From contig AP023052.1 in the NCBI GenBank assembly GCA_019703815.1, positions 2,108,001 to 2,172,000 on the forward strand: a stretch of 64,000 nt of DNA. Direction: 5' to 3'. Source of the stretch: Thaumasiovibrio occultus (GTDB taxonomy: Bacteria; Pseudomonadota; Gammaproteobacteria; Enterobacterales; Vibrionaceae). Under the pieces are notes generated by a model. That model had not been told where the DNA came from. It saw nothing but the letters and a program-made list of their open reading frames with translations, and searched no databases. Shown in pieces: positions 21,429 through 29,882 of this stretch. The position numbers and the translations under genes were made by a program. Position 1 is the first letter of the stretch. Every line of letters begins with the position of its first letter.

Positions 21429-21481
21429 CTTAATCTTCTAGATAGTAATGCCGTTCGATAACGACCAGAGTTATGCTCTAT

Positions 21482-21682
21482 TTAATAGAAGTCGCTTTTC
21501 GCTTTCTCTGATTGTTTTAACCAAACCGGTTTGGTGCTGGTTTTATGCCACATTTTGTGCAAAAAACTATAGAATTTAGAACGCATCCCAAGCAGAAGTA
21601 CCACAGGAAAACCAATAATGCCTACGGTAACAACAAAGGTGCGGCGTAATATCAGTTTGTGTAGAGGATAAATGCTATACAT
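21482..21682 (-). CDS. ybfA: Small membrane protein, YbfA/DUF2517 family
   Basis: 66 residues. It resembles E. coli YbfA: LRRTFVVTVGIIGFPVVLL (one membrane segment, about residues 12-32), then FYSFLHKMWHKTSTKPVW and a QSEKAKSDFY end that matches the family's C-terminus. GGGAGT precedes the ATG. Function is unknown in the family. It has its own terminator, and its surroundings match the E. coli pgm-seqA-fldA region broadly. Confidence 0.8.
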   Translation of the reverse strand: MYSIYPLHKLILRRTFVVTVGIIGFPVVLLLGMRSKFYSFLHKMWHKTSTKPVWLKQSEKAKSDFY

Positions 21683-21830
21683 GTGCTTACTCCCGATCTG
21701 GCCAACTGGTCATACCATATATTGATTTGAGTAAGATTACTACGAAAACACCCAGGCAGGTGAAAAAAACATCAAGCAATATCACGTTCGTACACACACC
21801 TAACAATCACGTTGTCGCGTTCTGCCCTGT

Positions 21831-21899
21831 GTAAGCATGTAAGCATGTAAGCATGTAAGCATGTAAGCATGTAAGCATGTAAGCATGTAAGCATGTAAG
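21831..21899 (+). repeat. Octanucleotide tandem repeat (GTAAGCAT) in the leader of the DUF1853 gene
   Basis: Eight perfect copies of GTAAGCAT (21831-21894) plus a partial copy, ending 13 bases before the ATG of the next gene. AGAAGGAG directly follows the array and serves as the ribosome-binding site. Each junction reads ATGTAA, a start codon followed at once by a stop. Copy-number change would alter promoter-to-start distance in 8-bp steps. Confidence 0.95.
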
Positions 21900-21912
21900 A
21901 AGGAGTCTATAA

Positions 21913-22665
21913 ATGGAATACCATGACCACCAACGAAACCTCAAGCAATTGGCGAGAACCCCCTTTATCGCCAAACTGGCTCCTTCGTTTCAGCGCCGCC
22001 TTGTTCAGTTGTTTGACCAAGGACAGATCAGTGAACCTTATCAAGGCTCATCGCGACTTGGTTTCTATTATCAATGGTTAGTACGCCAAGCAATTATTGC
22101 CAGTAACGATTACGATCTGATTGCCGAAGAAGTGATCATTCAAGGGGATAAGCAAACCCTAGGGGCGATTGATTTTCTAGTACGGGATAGAGTGACCAGT
22201 GAGCTTGAGCACTGGGAAGTGGCGTTGAAGTTCTATCTTCAATCCGGCAGTCAGTGGCTTGGCCCAAACGTCAAAGATGCGCTGGAGCGCAAGTACGAGC
22301 GGATGCTCTCCCACCAACTACGCCTTACTTCTACCGCTGAATATCAACGCTCTTGGGGTGAAACCTATGGGCTCCCAACCCAACATCGCGCCATTATTCA
22401 AGGCTATCTGTTCGCTTCGGGTGAAGCGCTCTCTCTGGCAGAGTGGGTTAATCCAGAAGCCATCAAGCAAGATTGGTATTTTATTCAAGAAATCAGTGAT
22501 CAATGGCGTAGGATAGAAAAACCCGACTGGATTAGCCCGCCGTCGTTTTCCGACGCCTTAACGATAGACTATCCACTGCAACGACCAATTCAGTGCATTA
22601 ACCAACAAGGTCTGCGTGGATTCATTGTCCCTGGTGGCTGGCCTGATATTTTCTTAAACCAATAG
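21913..22665 (+). CDS. DUF1853 family protein
   Basis: 250 residues. It matches the DUF1853 pattern: LGFYYQWLVRQAI (about 51-63), a TLGAIDFLVRD strand-turn, then HWEVALKFYL and WLGPNVKDALERKYERM. The acidic/Lys arrangement ID...E..LK faintly recalls nuclease-like folds, but the exact catalytic spacing of PD-(D/E)xK enzymes is not met, so this is only a resemblance. No signal peptide or membrane segment. It follows the octamer repeat and is convergent with pgm. Function unknown. Confidence 0.8.
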   Translation: MEYHDHQRNLKQLARTPFIAKLAPSFQRRLVQLFDQGQISEPYQGSSRLGFYYQWLVRQAIIASNDYDLIAEEVIIQGDKQTLGAIDFLVRDRVTSELEHWEVALKFYLQSGSQWLGPNVKDALERKYERMLSHQLRLTSTAEYQRSWGETYGLPTQHRAIIQGYLFASGEALSLAEWVNPEAIKQDWYFIQEISDQWRRIEKPDWISPPSFSDALTIDYPLQRPIQCINQQGLRGFIVPGGWPDIFLNQ

Positions 22666-22707
22666 GAATGCATTCTTTGCTGGTCAATTTTCCTCGCTAG
22701 CGGCAAT

Positions 22708-22733
22708 AAAAAAGGCCGCAACAATGCGGCCCT
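22708..22733 (-). terminator. Rho-independent terminator of pgm
   Basis: GGCCGCA / TGCGGCC stem with a short loop; on the minus strand it is followed by six T. It lies 23 bp past the pgm stop. Confidence 0.85.
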
Positions 22734-22755
22734 ATTCGCTACAACGCAAGTGACA

Positions 22756-24402
22756 TTACAACCCTGCGTTCTTAAATACCTGATTGACGATCTCTTGCGC
22801 TTCTTGCTCAATCAGCGCTAAATGCTCAGCTCCTTTAAAGCTTTCACAATAGATCTTGTAGATATCTTCAGTACCTGATGGACGCGCCGCAAACCAACCA
22901 AAATCCGTCGTCACTTTGAGGCCACCAATAGCCGCCCCATTACCCGATGCATGGGTAATACGTGCAGTGATTAGATCGCCTGCTAGCGTTTCCGCAGTCA
23001 CCATTTCGGCATTGAGCTTTTTCAGAACCGCTTTTTGCGCTGAATTCGCAACGGCTTGTAAGCGAGAGTATTTCGACTCACCGTGCTGCTCAACCAACTT
23101 TAGATAATACTGCTGTGGATTTAGCCCTGTGACTGCGGTGATCTCAGCCGCCAATAAGCACAGCAAAATACCGTCTTTATCGGTTGCCCATGGCGTGCCG
23201 TTTTTGCGCAGGAAAGACGCCCCGGCACTCTCTTCGCCACCAAAGCCTAGCTTGCCGCTGTAAAGACCATCAACAAACCATTTAAAGCCCACTGGGACTT
23301 CACACAGATCGCGACCAAGATCGGCAACAACTTTGTCAATCAAGGCACTTGATACCAGCGTTTTACCCACGCCGACATCACGACTCCACTCAGGACGATG
23401 ACGGTACAAGTAGTCGATACACACCGCGAGGAAGTGGTTGGGATTCATCAAACCCGCAGGGGTAACAATGCCGTGGCGATCAAAATCTGGATCATTACCA
23501 AAAGCCAAATCAAATTTGTCTTTGTGGGTTAGTAGACCCGCCATCGCGTAAGGTGATGAACAATCCATACGGATCACACCGTCTTTGTCGAGTGACATAA
23601 AGCGGAACGATGGATCGACACTTTCGTCCACCAATTCAAGATCAAGATCGTAATGGCGGCCAATTTCACGCCAGTATTCAATACCCGCACCGCCAAGTGG
23701 ATCAACACCCAACTTCAAACCGGCAGACTGGATCGCTTTCATATCAATAACATTGACCAGATCTGCAACATACGGCTTAACCAGATCTTGCGCTTTGATA
23801 AGGCCTGACTCCCACGCTTGCGACAGCTTGAAAACCTTCACCCCTTTCAAACCTTCAGCCAACAGCACATTTGCACGCTGCTCGATACTGTCGGTTAACG
23901 CCGCTTCAGCCGGGCCACCGTGTGGCGGGTTGTATTTAATCCCTCCATCCTGTGGCGGGTTATGCGATGGCGTGATCACGATGCCGTCACTTTTCGCGGG
24001 ATGTTGCTGGTTAAAACACAAAATCGCGTGCGAAATACCCGGTGTCGGGGTAAAGCCATTGTCCGATTGAACAATCACTTCAACACCGTTAGCGGTAAGC
24101 ACTTGTAATGCAGAAGAGAAAGCAGGCTCAGACAACGCATGGGTGTCTTTACCTAAGAATAACGGGCCAATGATGCCCTGCTCTGCACGCACTTCAGCTA
24201 CTGCTTGCGCAATAGCGAAAATATGCGGTTGGTTAAATGACCCGACATCTGCACTACCTCGGTGACCAGACGTACCAAATTGCACTCGCTGCGACGCATC
24301 GTCACAGTTCGGTTCAATAAGGTAATAATTGGCAACTAAGGAAGGAATATTATGCAGATCGGCTTGCTGGGCAAGTTGCCCAGCACGTGAGTGAATAGCC
24401 AT
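22756..24402 (-). CDS. pgm: Phosphoglucomutase (alpha-D-glucose)
   Basis: 548 residues (E. coli 546). It interconverts glucose-1-phosphate and glucose-6-phosphate. The phosphoserine loop [15 protein letters not shown] (about 143-157), the metal-binding DPDFDRHG, the sugar-binding GEESAGAS and the C-terminal phosphate-binding [12 protein letters not shown] are intact. It follows seqA by 60 bp, the E. coli order, and both are likely one transcript. Confidence 0.97.
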   Translation of the reverse strand: MAIHSRAGQLAQQADLHNIPSLVANYYLIEPNCDDASQRVQFGTSGHRGSADVGSFNQPHIFAIAQAVAEVRAEQGIIGPLFLGKDTHALSEPAFSSALQVLTANGVEVIVQSDNGFTPTPGISHAILCFNQQHPAKSDGIVITPSHNPPQDGGIKYNPPHGGPAEAALTDSIEQRANVLLAEGLKGVKVFKLSQAWESGLIKAQDLVKPYVADLVNVIDMKAIQSAGLKLGVDPLGGAGIEYWREIGRHYDLDLELVDESVDPSFRFMSLDKDGVIRMDCSSPYAMAGLLTHKDKFDLAFGNDPDFDRHGIVTPAGLMNPNHFLAVCIDYLYRHRPEWSRDVGVGKTLVSSALIDKVVADLGRDLCEVPVGFKWFVDGLYSGKLGFGGEESAGASFLRKNGTPWATDKDGILLCLLAAEITAVTGLNPQQYYLKLVEQHGESKYSRLQAVANSAQKAVLKKLNAEMVTAETLAGDLITARITHASGNGAAIGGLKVTTDFGWFAARPSGTEDIYKIYCESFKGAEHLALIEQEAQEIVNQVFKNAGL

Positions 24403-24462
24403 TAACAGATCCTTGTAGCTACTAGTTGTGATATGTGTGTTGTTTTATATTTTAATAAATTT

Positions 24463-25044
24463 TTAGATAGCTGCGCTAACTTTCGCGATCAGATCACTCT
24501 CGAACTTCATTCGCTCCATCAGCTGCTCAACCATTTGGCGTTTACGGCCAGTATTGGTGTTGGTGATCACCCAAAATGGTGACGCAGGAATAGATTTTGG
24601 CTTGGTGGTTTTGCCACTTGCCAGCAAGGTAGTTTCGTCTGCCGCAAAATAAACGCGGGTGCGTCCTTTAATGGCCGCCGCATCAGAGAAACCTTGTGGG
24701 TCGATACGATATAGCGAAGACAAGATCAACATAAAGCGACCAATTGCCTTTTCTTCACGAGCCAGATCATCCGAGATCAATAGAGATCGGATTGCCATAA
24801 CACGGTCAACACTTGTATCAGAGCCCGCTTCTTTGCCGACGACAATCCCCTGCATTGTCGAGGCCATCGCTGGCGCTTGAGGTGCAGTTTCTGCTGTTTT
24901 TACCGCAGGCGCTACACGCGCCTGAGGCTGCAGCAGCAGGCGGCGCAAGATGTCTGATGCACTCTCGCCGATGTGCTGGGTTTGGCTCGCAATATAGCGG
25001 TAAAGCTCTTCGTCTACCTCAATCGTTTTCATCTTGTTATTCAT
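24463..25044 (-). CDS. seqA: Replication initiation negative regulator SeqA
   Basis: 193 residues (E. coli 181). SeqA binds hemimethylated GATC pairs and sequesters the origin after initiation. The N-terminal multimerisation region is MKTIEVDEELYRYIASQTQH, starting at residue 5; residues 1-4 come from an upstream ATG with a better-spaced GGA. A variable linker (45-75) leads to the DNA-binding domain containing GRTRVYFA and NTNTGRKRQMV. Divergent from ybfF. Confidence 0.96.
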   Translation of the reverse strand: MNNKMKTIEVDEELYRYIASQTQHIGESASDILRRLLLQPQARVAPAVKTAETAPQAPAMASTMQGIVVGKEAGSDTSVDRVMAIRSLLISDDLAREEKAIGRFMLILSSLYRIDPQGFSDAAAIKGRTRVYFAADETTLLASGKTTKPKSIPASPFWVITNTNTGRKRQMVEQLMERMKFESDLIAKVSAAI

Positions 25045-25133
25045 CGTCGTTCCATTTCACTAACTGCTTGCGATTATAACCTGTTGCGCGGTTATACTCT
25101 ACGTTAAAACGCCACCTAACAGAGAAAAGATCC

Positions 25134-25907
25134 ATGCAGTTAAACTACAAAATTGAAGGGGAAGGATACCCTATATTGTTGATTCACGGGCTTTTTGGCA
25201 GCTTATCGAATCTGGCACAGCTCTCACGAACACTGGCAGAAAAATTTCAAGTGATCTCGGTTGATCTGCGAAACCATGGCCAATCCCCCAAAAGTGATCG
25301 CCACGACTATGGTGCAATGACCGAAGATATCGATAACTTATGTGAAGCGCTTTATATCGACCAGTGCCATATCGTGGGTCACTCCATGGGCGGCAAAGTC
25401 GCGATGAGTTTTGCCCAGCGCTACCCTAACCGAGTCGACAAAGTGGTGGTATTAGACATCGCCCCCATCGCCTATAGCAAAGGCCGTCACGACAACGTAT
25501 TTGCTGGCTTGAATCACGTCACCGCTTATCTCAACACGATTACCTCGCGCAATGAAGCCGAGAGCTACCTTGCCATTCACGTCAAAGACCCCGGCGTCAG
25601 GCAGTTTCTTCTCAAATCCTTAAAACGTGCCGACAAAGGTTTTGAGTGGCAATTTAACGTCGCGAGCCTTTGGCGTAACTACCAACATATTATGGGCTGG
25701 CAGCCAGAGCCTGCTTACGAGGGGCCGGTACTGTTTGTGAAAGGTGAGAATTCTGAATACATTTTGCCCGAATATCGTGACGCGATTATGCGCCAATTTC
25801 CCCATGCCAAAGCGCACATGGTGGCAAACACTGGCCATTGGCTTCACGCGGAAAAACCCGACGCGGTATCGCGCATCGTCAACCGTTTTCTAATGGCGCA
25901 AAATTAA
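25134..25907 (+). CDS. ybfF: Alpha/beta hydrolase, YbfF-type esterase
   Basis: 257 residues (E. coli YbfF 254). The oxyanion region LIHGLFGS, the nucleophile elbow GHSMGGKVA (about residues 82-90) and the C-terminal histidine in NTGHWLHAEKPD complete the catalytic triad pattern. The E. coli homologue is an esterase with activity on short acyl and acyl-CoA esters; the physiological substrate is unclear. It is divergent from seqA, as in E. coli. Confidence 0.9.
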   Translation: MQLNYKIEGEGYPILLIHGLFGSLSNLAQLSRTLAEKFQVISVDLRNHGQSPKSDRHDYGAMTEDIDNLCEALYIDQCHIVGHSMGGKVAMSFAQRYPNRVDKVVVLDIAPIAYSKGRHDNVFAGLNHVTAYLNTITSRNEAESYLAIHVKDPGVRQFLLKSLKRADKGFEWQFNVASLWRNYQHIMGWQPEPAYEGPVLFVKGENSEYILPEYRDAIMRQFPHAKAHMVANTGHWLHAEKPDAVSRIVNRFLMAQN

Positions 25908-25967
25908 CAACACTGCAACAACATGTTAAGCTAACGTCCTCTCCAACGCACACTAGGAACGTTAGCT

Positions 25968-26183
25968 ATGTTGTACGAGCATATGGATTTGCTGGAATCA
26001 ATTGGATTGGATCTGCTCTTTGCCGCCATCTTCTTTTTCATCGGAATGGCAATTCGGGATGTGCTGCGTGATGCCGACGTTCCCCCTTTTGGCAAGAAAA
26101 TGGTGTGGCTTGTGCTCTTTCTCGGTTGCGCAGGGTTTGTCGCTAAGGGCGTGATCCAAGTATTCTGGGAGTACACTATTTAG
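25968..26183 (+). CDS. Small inner-membrane protein, DUF2788 family
   Basis: 71 residues with two predicted membrane helices (LLFAAIFFFIGMAI and MVWLVLFLGCAGFVAKG) separated by a charged, positively biased loop. The sequence fits the DUF2788 family seen in Vibrionaceae at this locus. GGAACG precedes the ATG. Sixty bases separate it from ybfF, so co-transcription is likely. Function unknown. Confidence 0.8.
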   Translation: MLYEHMDLLESIGLDLLFAAIFFFIGMAIRDVLRDADVPPFGKKMVWLVLFLGCAGFVAKGVIQVFWEYTI

Positions 26184-26523
26184 CGCTCACATCGTCATCT
26201 GGTAGGGCACCGCGAGCAGTCAATGTTCATCTGCGCTTGCAACTTACCTGCAATTGAAATTTACCATTGAATTTCAAACCAATAGTCCGCACACTCTATG
26301 CCTATTGGTCAAACTTTGGGCTCTCAAGCGTGAAGCTGCGCGGAAGTCGACACATCAGAGAAAGATTAGGTTACAATGTTCACAAGATCACAGTTTTGAA
26401 CTGAGTGAATAATTTGCGACATCTAGCCTGCTTAGCAGTGTCTTCTCGTTCGCACATCGTGTCCCCAACCGGACATGACAACGTATAATGCCTTAACAAT
26501 TGCTAACACAGGTAAAAATTCAT
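26184..26523 (+). promoter_or_regulatory. fldA upstream region
   Basis: A 340-bp non-coding stretch. It holds a perfect inverted repeat TTGAAATT / AATTTCAA with an 8-base loop (26254-26277), a TATAAT at 26484-26489 suited to driving fldA, and a second inverted repeat TGTCC / GGACA (26460-26475) where the -35 element should be. The latter overlap suggests an operator or an activator-dependent promoter. Confidence 0.55.
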
Positions 26524-27051
26524 ATGGCGAGTGTAGGTCTATTTTTTGGTAGCGACACCGGCAACACAGAAGCAGTTGCCAAAATGATTCAAAAGCAACT
26601 AGGCAAAAGCCTGGTTGACGTTAAAGACATTGCAAAATGCAGCCGTGAAGATATCGACAACTTTGATCTTCTTCTAATTGGCATCCCGACGTGGTACTAC
26701 GGCGAAGCACAATGTGACTGGGATGATTTCTTCCCAGAGCTAGAGCAAATCGATTTCTCTACCAAGCTCGTCGCGATTTTCGGCTGTGGCGACCAAGAAG
26801 ACTACGCAGAGTACTTCTGTGATGCCATGGGCACTGTCCGCGACATTATCGAAGCGAAAGGTGCCACCATCGTAGGCCACACGTCTACCGAAGGTTACGA
26901 GTTTGAAGCGTCTAAAGCGCTTGTTGGCGACGATCAGTTCGTTGGTCTTTGTGTTGATGAAGACCGTCAACCAGAGCTCACTGAAGAGCGCGTAAACGCG
27001 TGGTGCCAACAGCTAATGGAAGAGATGTGTCTTTCTGAGCTAATGGACTAA
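26524..27051 (+). CDS. fldA: Flavodoxin I (long-chain)
   Basis: 175 residues from the ATG at 26524 (E. coli 176); a longer in-frame start at 26500 adds eight residues not found in flavodoxins. FMN-phosphate loop SDTGNTEA (about 10-17), IPTWYYGEAQCDWD and GCGDQEDYAEYFCDAMG (isoalloxazine loop) are present, with the extra strand of long-chain flavodoxins. It is a cytoplasmic low-potential electron carrier. It stands upstream of fur as in E. coli. Confidence 0.97.
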   Translation: MASVGLFFGSDTGNTEAVAKMIQKQLGKSLVDVKDIAKCSREDIDNFDLLLIGIPTWYYGEAQCDWDDFFPELEQIDFSTKLVAIFGCGDQEDYAEYFCDAMGTVRDIIEAKGATIVGHTSTEGYEFEASKALVGDDQFVGLCVDEDRQPELTEERVNAWCQQLMEEMCLSELMD

Positions 27052-27179
27052 TCATCCTGTGCGGCGTGAACTGTGACTCATGCCGCACCCTCTTTCCGCT
27101 TGTTTCTAAATTATCAGTAATAAACTCACCTAACCCCCTCCAATTTCTTAAAATATCGAATAGACCTACTTAATCGAGG

Positions 27180-27208
27180 TTTATTGTTTTCTTTTGCTCA
27201 CTTATAAT
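27180..27208 (+). promoter_or_regulatory. Candidate fur promoter
   Basis: TATAAT at 27203-27208 with a weak TTTATT about 17 bp upstream, 58 bp before the fur start codon. This is the best sigma-70-like -10 element in the fldA-fur gap, indicating that fur can be expressed apart from fldA. Confidence 0.5.
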
Positions 27209-27265
27209 GGTTGCTACACTAAAGACTACTGCGTGACTTAGCAGCTAGCCAATCAGGAAAGTCAA

Positions 27266-27715
27266 ATGTCAGATAATAACCAAGCACTTAAGCAAGCCGG
27301 TTTGAAAGTAACGCTGCCGCGCCTAAAGATTTTGGAAGTGCTCCAGGAACCAGATTGCCAGCACATCAGTGCTGAAGATCTGTATAAAAAACTGATAGAA
27401 ATCGGTGAGGAAATCGGGCTAGCTACAGTTTATCGTGTATTGAACCAATTTGATGACGCAGGCATTGTGACCCGTCACCACTTTGAAGGCGGTAAATCGG
27501 TATTTGAGCTTGCCACTCAACATCACCACGATCACCTAGTTTGCCTGGATTGCGGAAAAGTAATCGAGTTCTCGGATGAAGTGATTGAAAAGCGTCAGCG
27601 TGAAATCGCCGCCTCTTTCAACGTTCGTCTCACTAACCATAGTTTGTACCTTTACGGTCACTGCATGGAAGGCGATTGTAACGAAGATCCTTCTTTGCAC
27701 GATCAGAAAGCCTAA
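27266..27715 (+). CDS. fur: Ferric uptake regulator Fur
   Basis: 149 residues (E. coli 148). The winged-helix DNA-binding half runs to about residue 82 (GLKVTLPRLKILEVL and GLATVYRVLNQFDDAGIV), followed by the dimerisation domain with HHHDHLVCLDCGKVIEF, which carries the regulatory metal ligands and the structural CxxC, and the C-terminal His-rich CMEGDC segment. It represses iron acquisition when Fe-loaded. A good Fur box stands before the gene at 58115 in this window. Confidence 0.98.
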   Translation: MSDNNQALKQAGLKVTLPRLKILEVLQEPDCQHISAEDLYKKLIEIGEEIGLATVYRVLNQFDDAGIVTRHHFEGGKSVFELATQHHHDHLVCLDCGKVIEFSDEVIEKRQREIAASFNVRLTNHSLYLYGHCMEGDCNEDPSLHDQKA

Positions 27716-27776
27716 TTTCGCTAGCGGCGAGTTAAATGTCTTTAAGTTAAAGGATATTTTCACCAAACCGCAGCAT

Positions 27777-27806
27777 AAAAAAAACCAGCCAATTGGCTGG
27801 TTTTTT
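27777..27806. terminator. Bidirectional terminator fur / glnS
   Basis: Arms AAAAACCAGCCAA / TTGGCTGGTTTTT make a near-perfect palindrome between the convergent fur and glnS genes. Confidence 0.9.
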
Positions 27807-27826
27807 GTTTTCAGGCTCTAGCGAGT

Positions 27827-29500
27827 TTACTCGCCAATTTTTGCCCATGTATCACGCAGACCGACAGTGCGGTTAAACACCAAACGTTCAGCGCTAGAGT
27901 CTTTGTTATCTGCACAGAAGTAGCCCATACGCTCAAACTGGAAGGCTCTCTCAGCTTCTGCAGCTTGCAGCGCTGGCTCAACAAAGCCATTCAGAACGGT
28001 TAGCGATTCTGGGTTGATCACCGAAACGAAATCGTCTGCAGCACCTGGGTTTGGTACGGTAAACAGGCGATCGTACAAACGGATTTCCGCAGGTACACCT
28101 TGCGACGCCGATACCCAGTGAATAACGCCCTTTACCTTACGGCCGTCGGCTGGGTTTTTACCTAGCGTGTCAGCATCGTAAGTACAGAAGATCGTGGTGA
28201 TGTTGCCCGCGTCATCTTTTTCGACGCGCTCAGCTTTAATCACATAAGCACCGCGAAGACGCACTTCTTTACCCAGAACCAGACGCTTGTACTTCTTGTT
28301 ACCTTCTTCACGGAAGTCTTCACGCTCGATGTACACTTCGCGCGTAAATGGCACTTCACGGCTGCCCATTTCAGGCTTGTTCGGGTGGTTCGCCAGCGTC
28401 AGGATCTCCGCGTCGTCAGCGAAGTTTTCAATCACGACTTTCACTGGATCCAACACGGCCATCGCACGTGGTGCGTTCTCGTTCAAATCGTCACGAATGC
28501 ACGATTCTAGTGAGCTCATCTCAATGGTGTTGTCTTGCTTGGTGACACCGATACGCTTACAGAACTCACGCATAGACGCAGGGGTAAAGCCACGACGACG
28601 CAGACCAGAGATGGTCGGCATACGCGGGTCATCCCAACCTGAAACCAGCTTGTCGGTCACCAGTTGGTTTAGCTTACGCTTCGACATCACGGTGTATTCA
28701 AGGTTTAGGCGGCTAAACTCGTATTGACGCGGATGACACGCAATGGTGATATTTTCCAATACCCAGTCGTATAGACGACGGTTATCTTGGAACTCCAGCG
28801 TACACAGTGAGTGGGTAATGCCTTCTAACGCATCCGAAATACAGTGAGTAAAGTCGTACATTGGGTAGATGCACCACTTGTCACCCGTTTGGTGGTGGTG
28901 AGCAAAACGTACGCGGTAGATCACAGGATCTCGCATCACCATAAAAGGAGAGGCCATATCGATCTTCGCACGAAGACACGCTTTACCTTCCTCAAAGCCA
29001 CCGTCACGCATTTTCTCGAACAGCGCGAGGTTTTCCTCAACACTACGGTCGCGGAACGGGCTGTGCTTACCAGGCTGAGTTAAGGTGCCACGGTACTCAC
29101 GGATCTCTTCTGGCGATAGCTCTTCGACATACGCTAGGCCTTTGTTGATAAGCTCAACGGCATAAGCATATAGCTGATCAAAGTAATCTGAAGAGTAACA
29201 AATCTCACCGTCCCACTTAAAACCAAGCCACTCAACGTCGTTCTTGATCGAATCAACGTATTCCATGTCTTCTTTTTCTGGGTTGGTGTCATCGAAGCGC
29301 AGGTTACACTGACCCTGATAGTCCTGGGCAATACCAAAGTTCAGGCAGATAGATTTTGCATGCCCGATATGCAGGTAGCCGTTTGGTTCCGGCGGAAAAC
29401 GCGTGTGAACGCGATCATGTTTGCCACTGTCTAAATCCGCATCAATAATGTTGCGGATAAAGTTGGTTGGACGAGCATCAGCTTCACTCATCAAAGACAC
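27827..29500 (-). CDS. glnS: Glutaminyl-tRNA synthetase
   Basis: 557 residues (E. coli 554). A class I synthetase that charges tRNA-Gln directly. The HIGH region is [16 protein letters not shown] (about 36-51), the KMSKS counterpart is MSKRKL, and the C-terminal anticodon-binding beta-barrels end in [14 protein letters not shown]. The start [15 protein letters not shown] has ACCTCACG-type sequence upstream, so an internal ATG four codons in is also possible. Confidence 0.98.
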   Translation of the reverse strand: MSLMSEADARPTNFIRNIIDADLDSGKHDRVHTRFPPEPNGYLHIGHAKSICLNFGIAQDYQGQCNLRFDDTNPEKEDMEYVDSIKNDVEWLGFKWDGEICYSSDYFDQLYAYAVELINKGLAYVEELSPEEIREYRGTLTQPGKHSPFRDRSVEENLALFEKMRDGGFEEGKACLRAKIDMASPFMVMRDPVIYRVRFAHHHQTGDKWCIYPMYDFTHCISDALEGITHSLCTLEFQDNRRLYDWVLENITIACHPRQYEFSRLNLEYTVMSKRKLNQLVTDKLVSGWDDPRMPTISGLRRRGFTPASMREFCKRIGVTKQDNTIEMSSLESCIRDDLNENAPRAMAVLDPVKVVIENFADDAEILTLANHPNKPEMGSREVPFTREVYIEREDFREEGNKKYKRLVLGKEVRLRGAYVIKAERVEKDDAGNITTIFCTYDADTLGKNPADGRKVKGVIHWVSASQGVPAEIRLYDRLFTVPNPGAADDFVSVINPESLTVLNGFVEPALQAAEAERAFQFERMGYFCADNKDSSAERLVFNRTVGLRDTWAKIGE

Positions 29501-29606
29501 CTCACGTGTGAACAGTCAGATAATAATAGATGCCTATCATCCACAATAATGGGGACTGACTCAACTACTAGTCTCGCTTTCGTCTTTACTTGGACAAAAG
29601 ATGGAC

Positions 29607-29629
29607 AAAAAAAACCCGCCTGAGGCGGG
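29607..29629 (-). terminator. Strong Rho-independent terminator in the nagE-glnS gap
   Basis: Stem CCCGCC / GGCGGG with a three-base loop followed by eight T on the minus strand. It lies 230 bp beyond the nagE hairpin and 107 bp before glnS, so it ends either a nagE read-through transcript or a separate small RNA. Confidence 0.85.
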
Positions 29630-29800
29630 CAATAATCAATTCTGGGCTTACAAGATGAAAGCCTAAAACACAACATTCACTCAGAATCAGACATTTCATC
29701 AGCGGTATTACGCAAAACACCCACTAACGAAGCTGCCCAAACTTCAGATGAAGCGCTGGTATTGCGCTTCTTTATAGACAGTCTATTTGGCTGCGAACAC
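29607..29800 (-). ncRNA. Candidate small RNA or nagE 3'-UTR RNA
   Basis: Between the nagE hairpin and the strong terminator at 29607-29629 there is a 170-200 base minus-strand stretch with a perfect 7-bp stem-loop (GAAGCGC / GCGCTTC, 29750-29770). It also holds an in-frame segment without an ATG ending in EVWAASLVGVLRNTADEMSDSE. The 5' end is a guess, since no convincing promoter is visible. The independent stem and long T-run are typical of Hfq-dependent sRNAs. The full gap, 29501-29882, holds no credible ATG-initiated gene. Confidence 0.3.
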
Positions 29801-29838
29801 TAAAGAGTAAACTATTAACACTGCCGACTGCGCATAAA

Positions 29839-29862
29839 GAAGCGGCCTGAAATCAGGCCGCT
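29839..29862 (-). terminator. Hairpin directly downstream of nagE
   Basis: A perfect 10-bp inverted repeat AAGCGGCCTG / CAGGCCGCTT with a four-base loop, 21 bp after the nagE stop. On the minus strand it is followed by TCTTTATG, a poor T-run, so it may terminate only partly. Confidence 0.65.
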
Positions 29863-29882
29863 TACCAGTTCCGTTAGAGGAA

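Noticed and set aside
21831-21899. CRISPR or transposon end repeat
   Set aside because: The 8-bp units have no spacers, no inverted ends and no transposase nearby.
29491-29676. Minus-strand 61-codon frame upstream of glnS
   Set aside because: It runs through the strong terminator stem and overlaps the glnS start; it is not protein-like.
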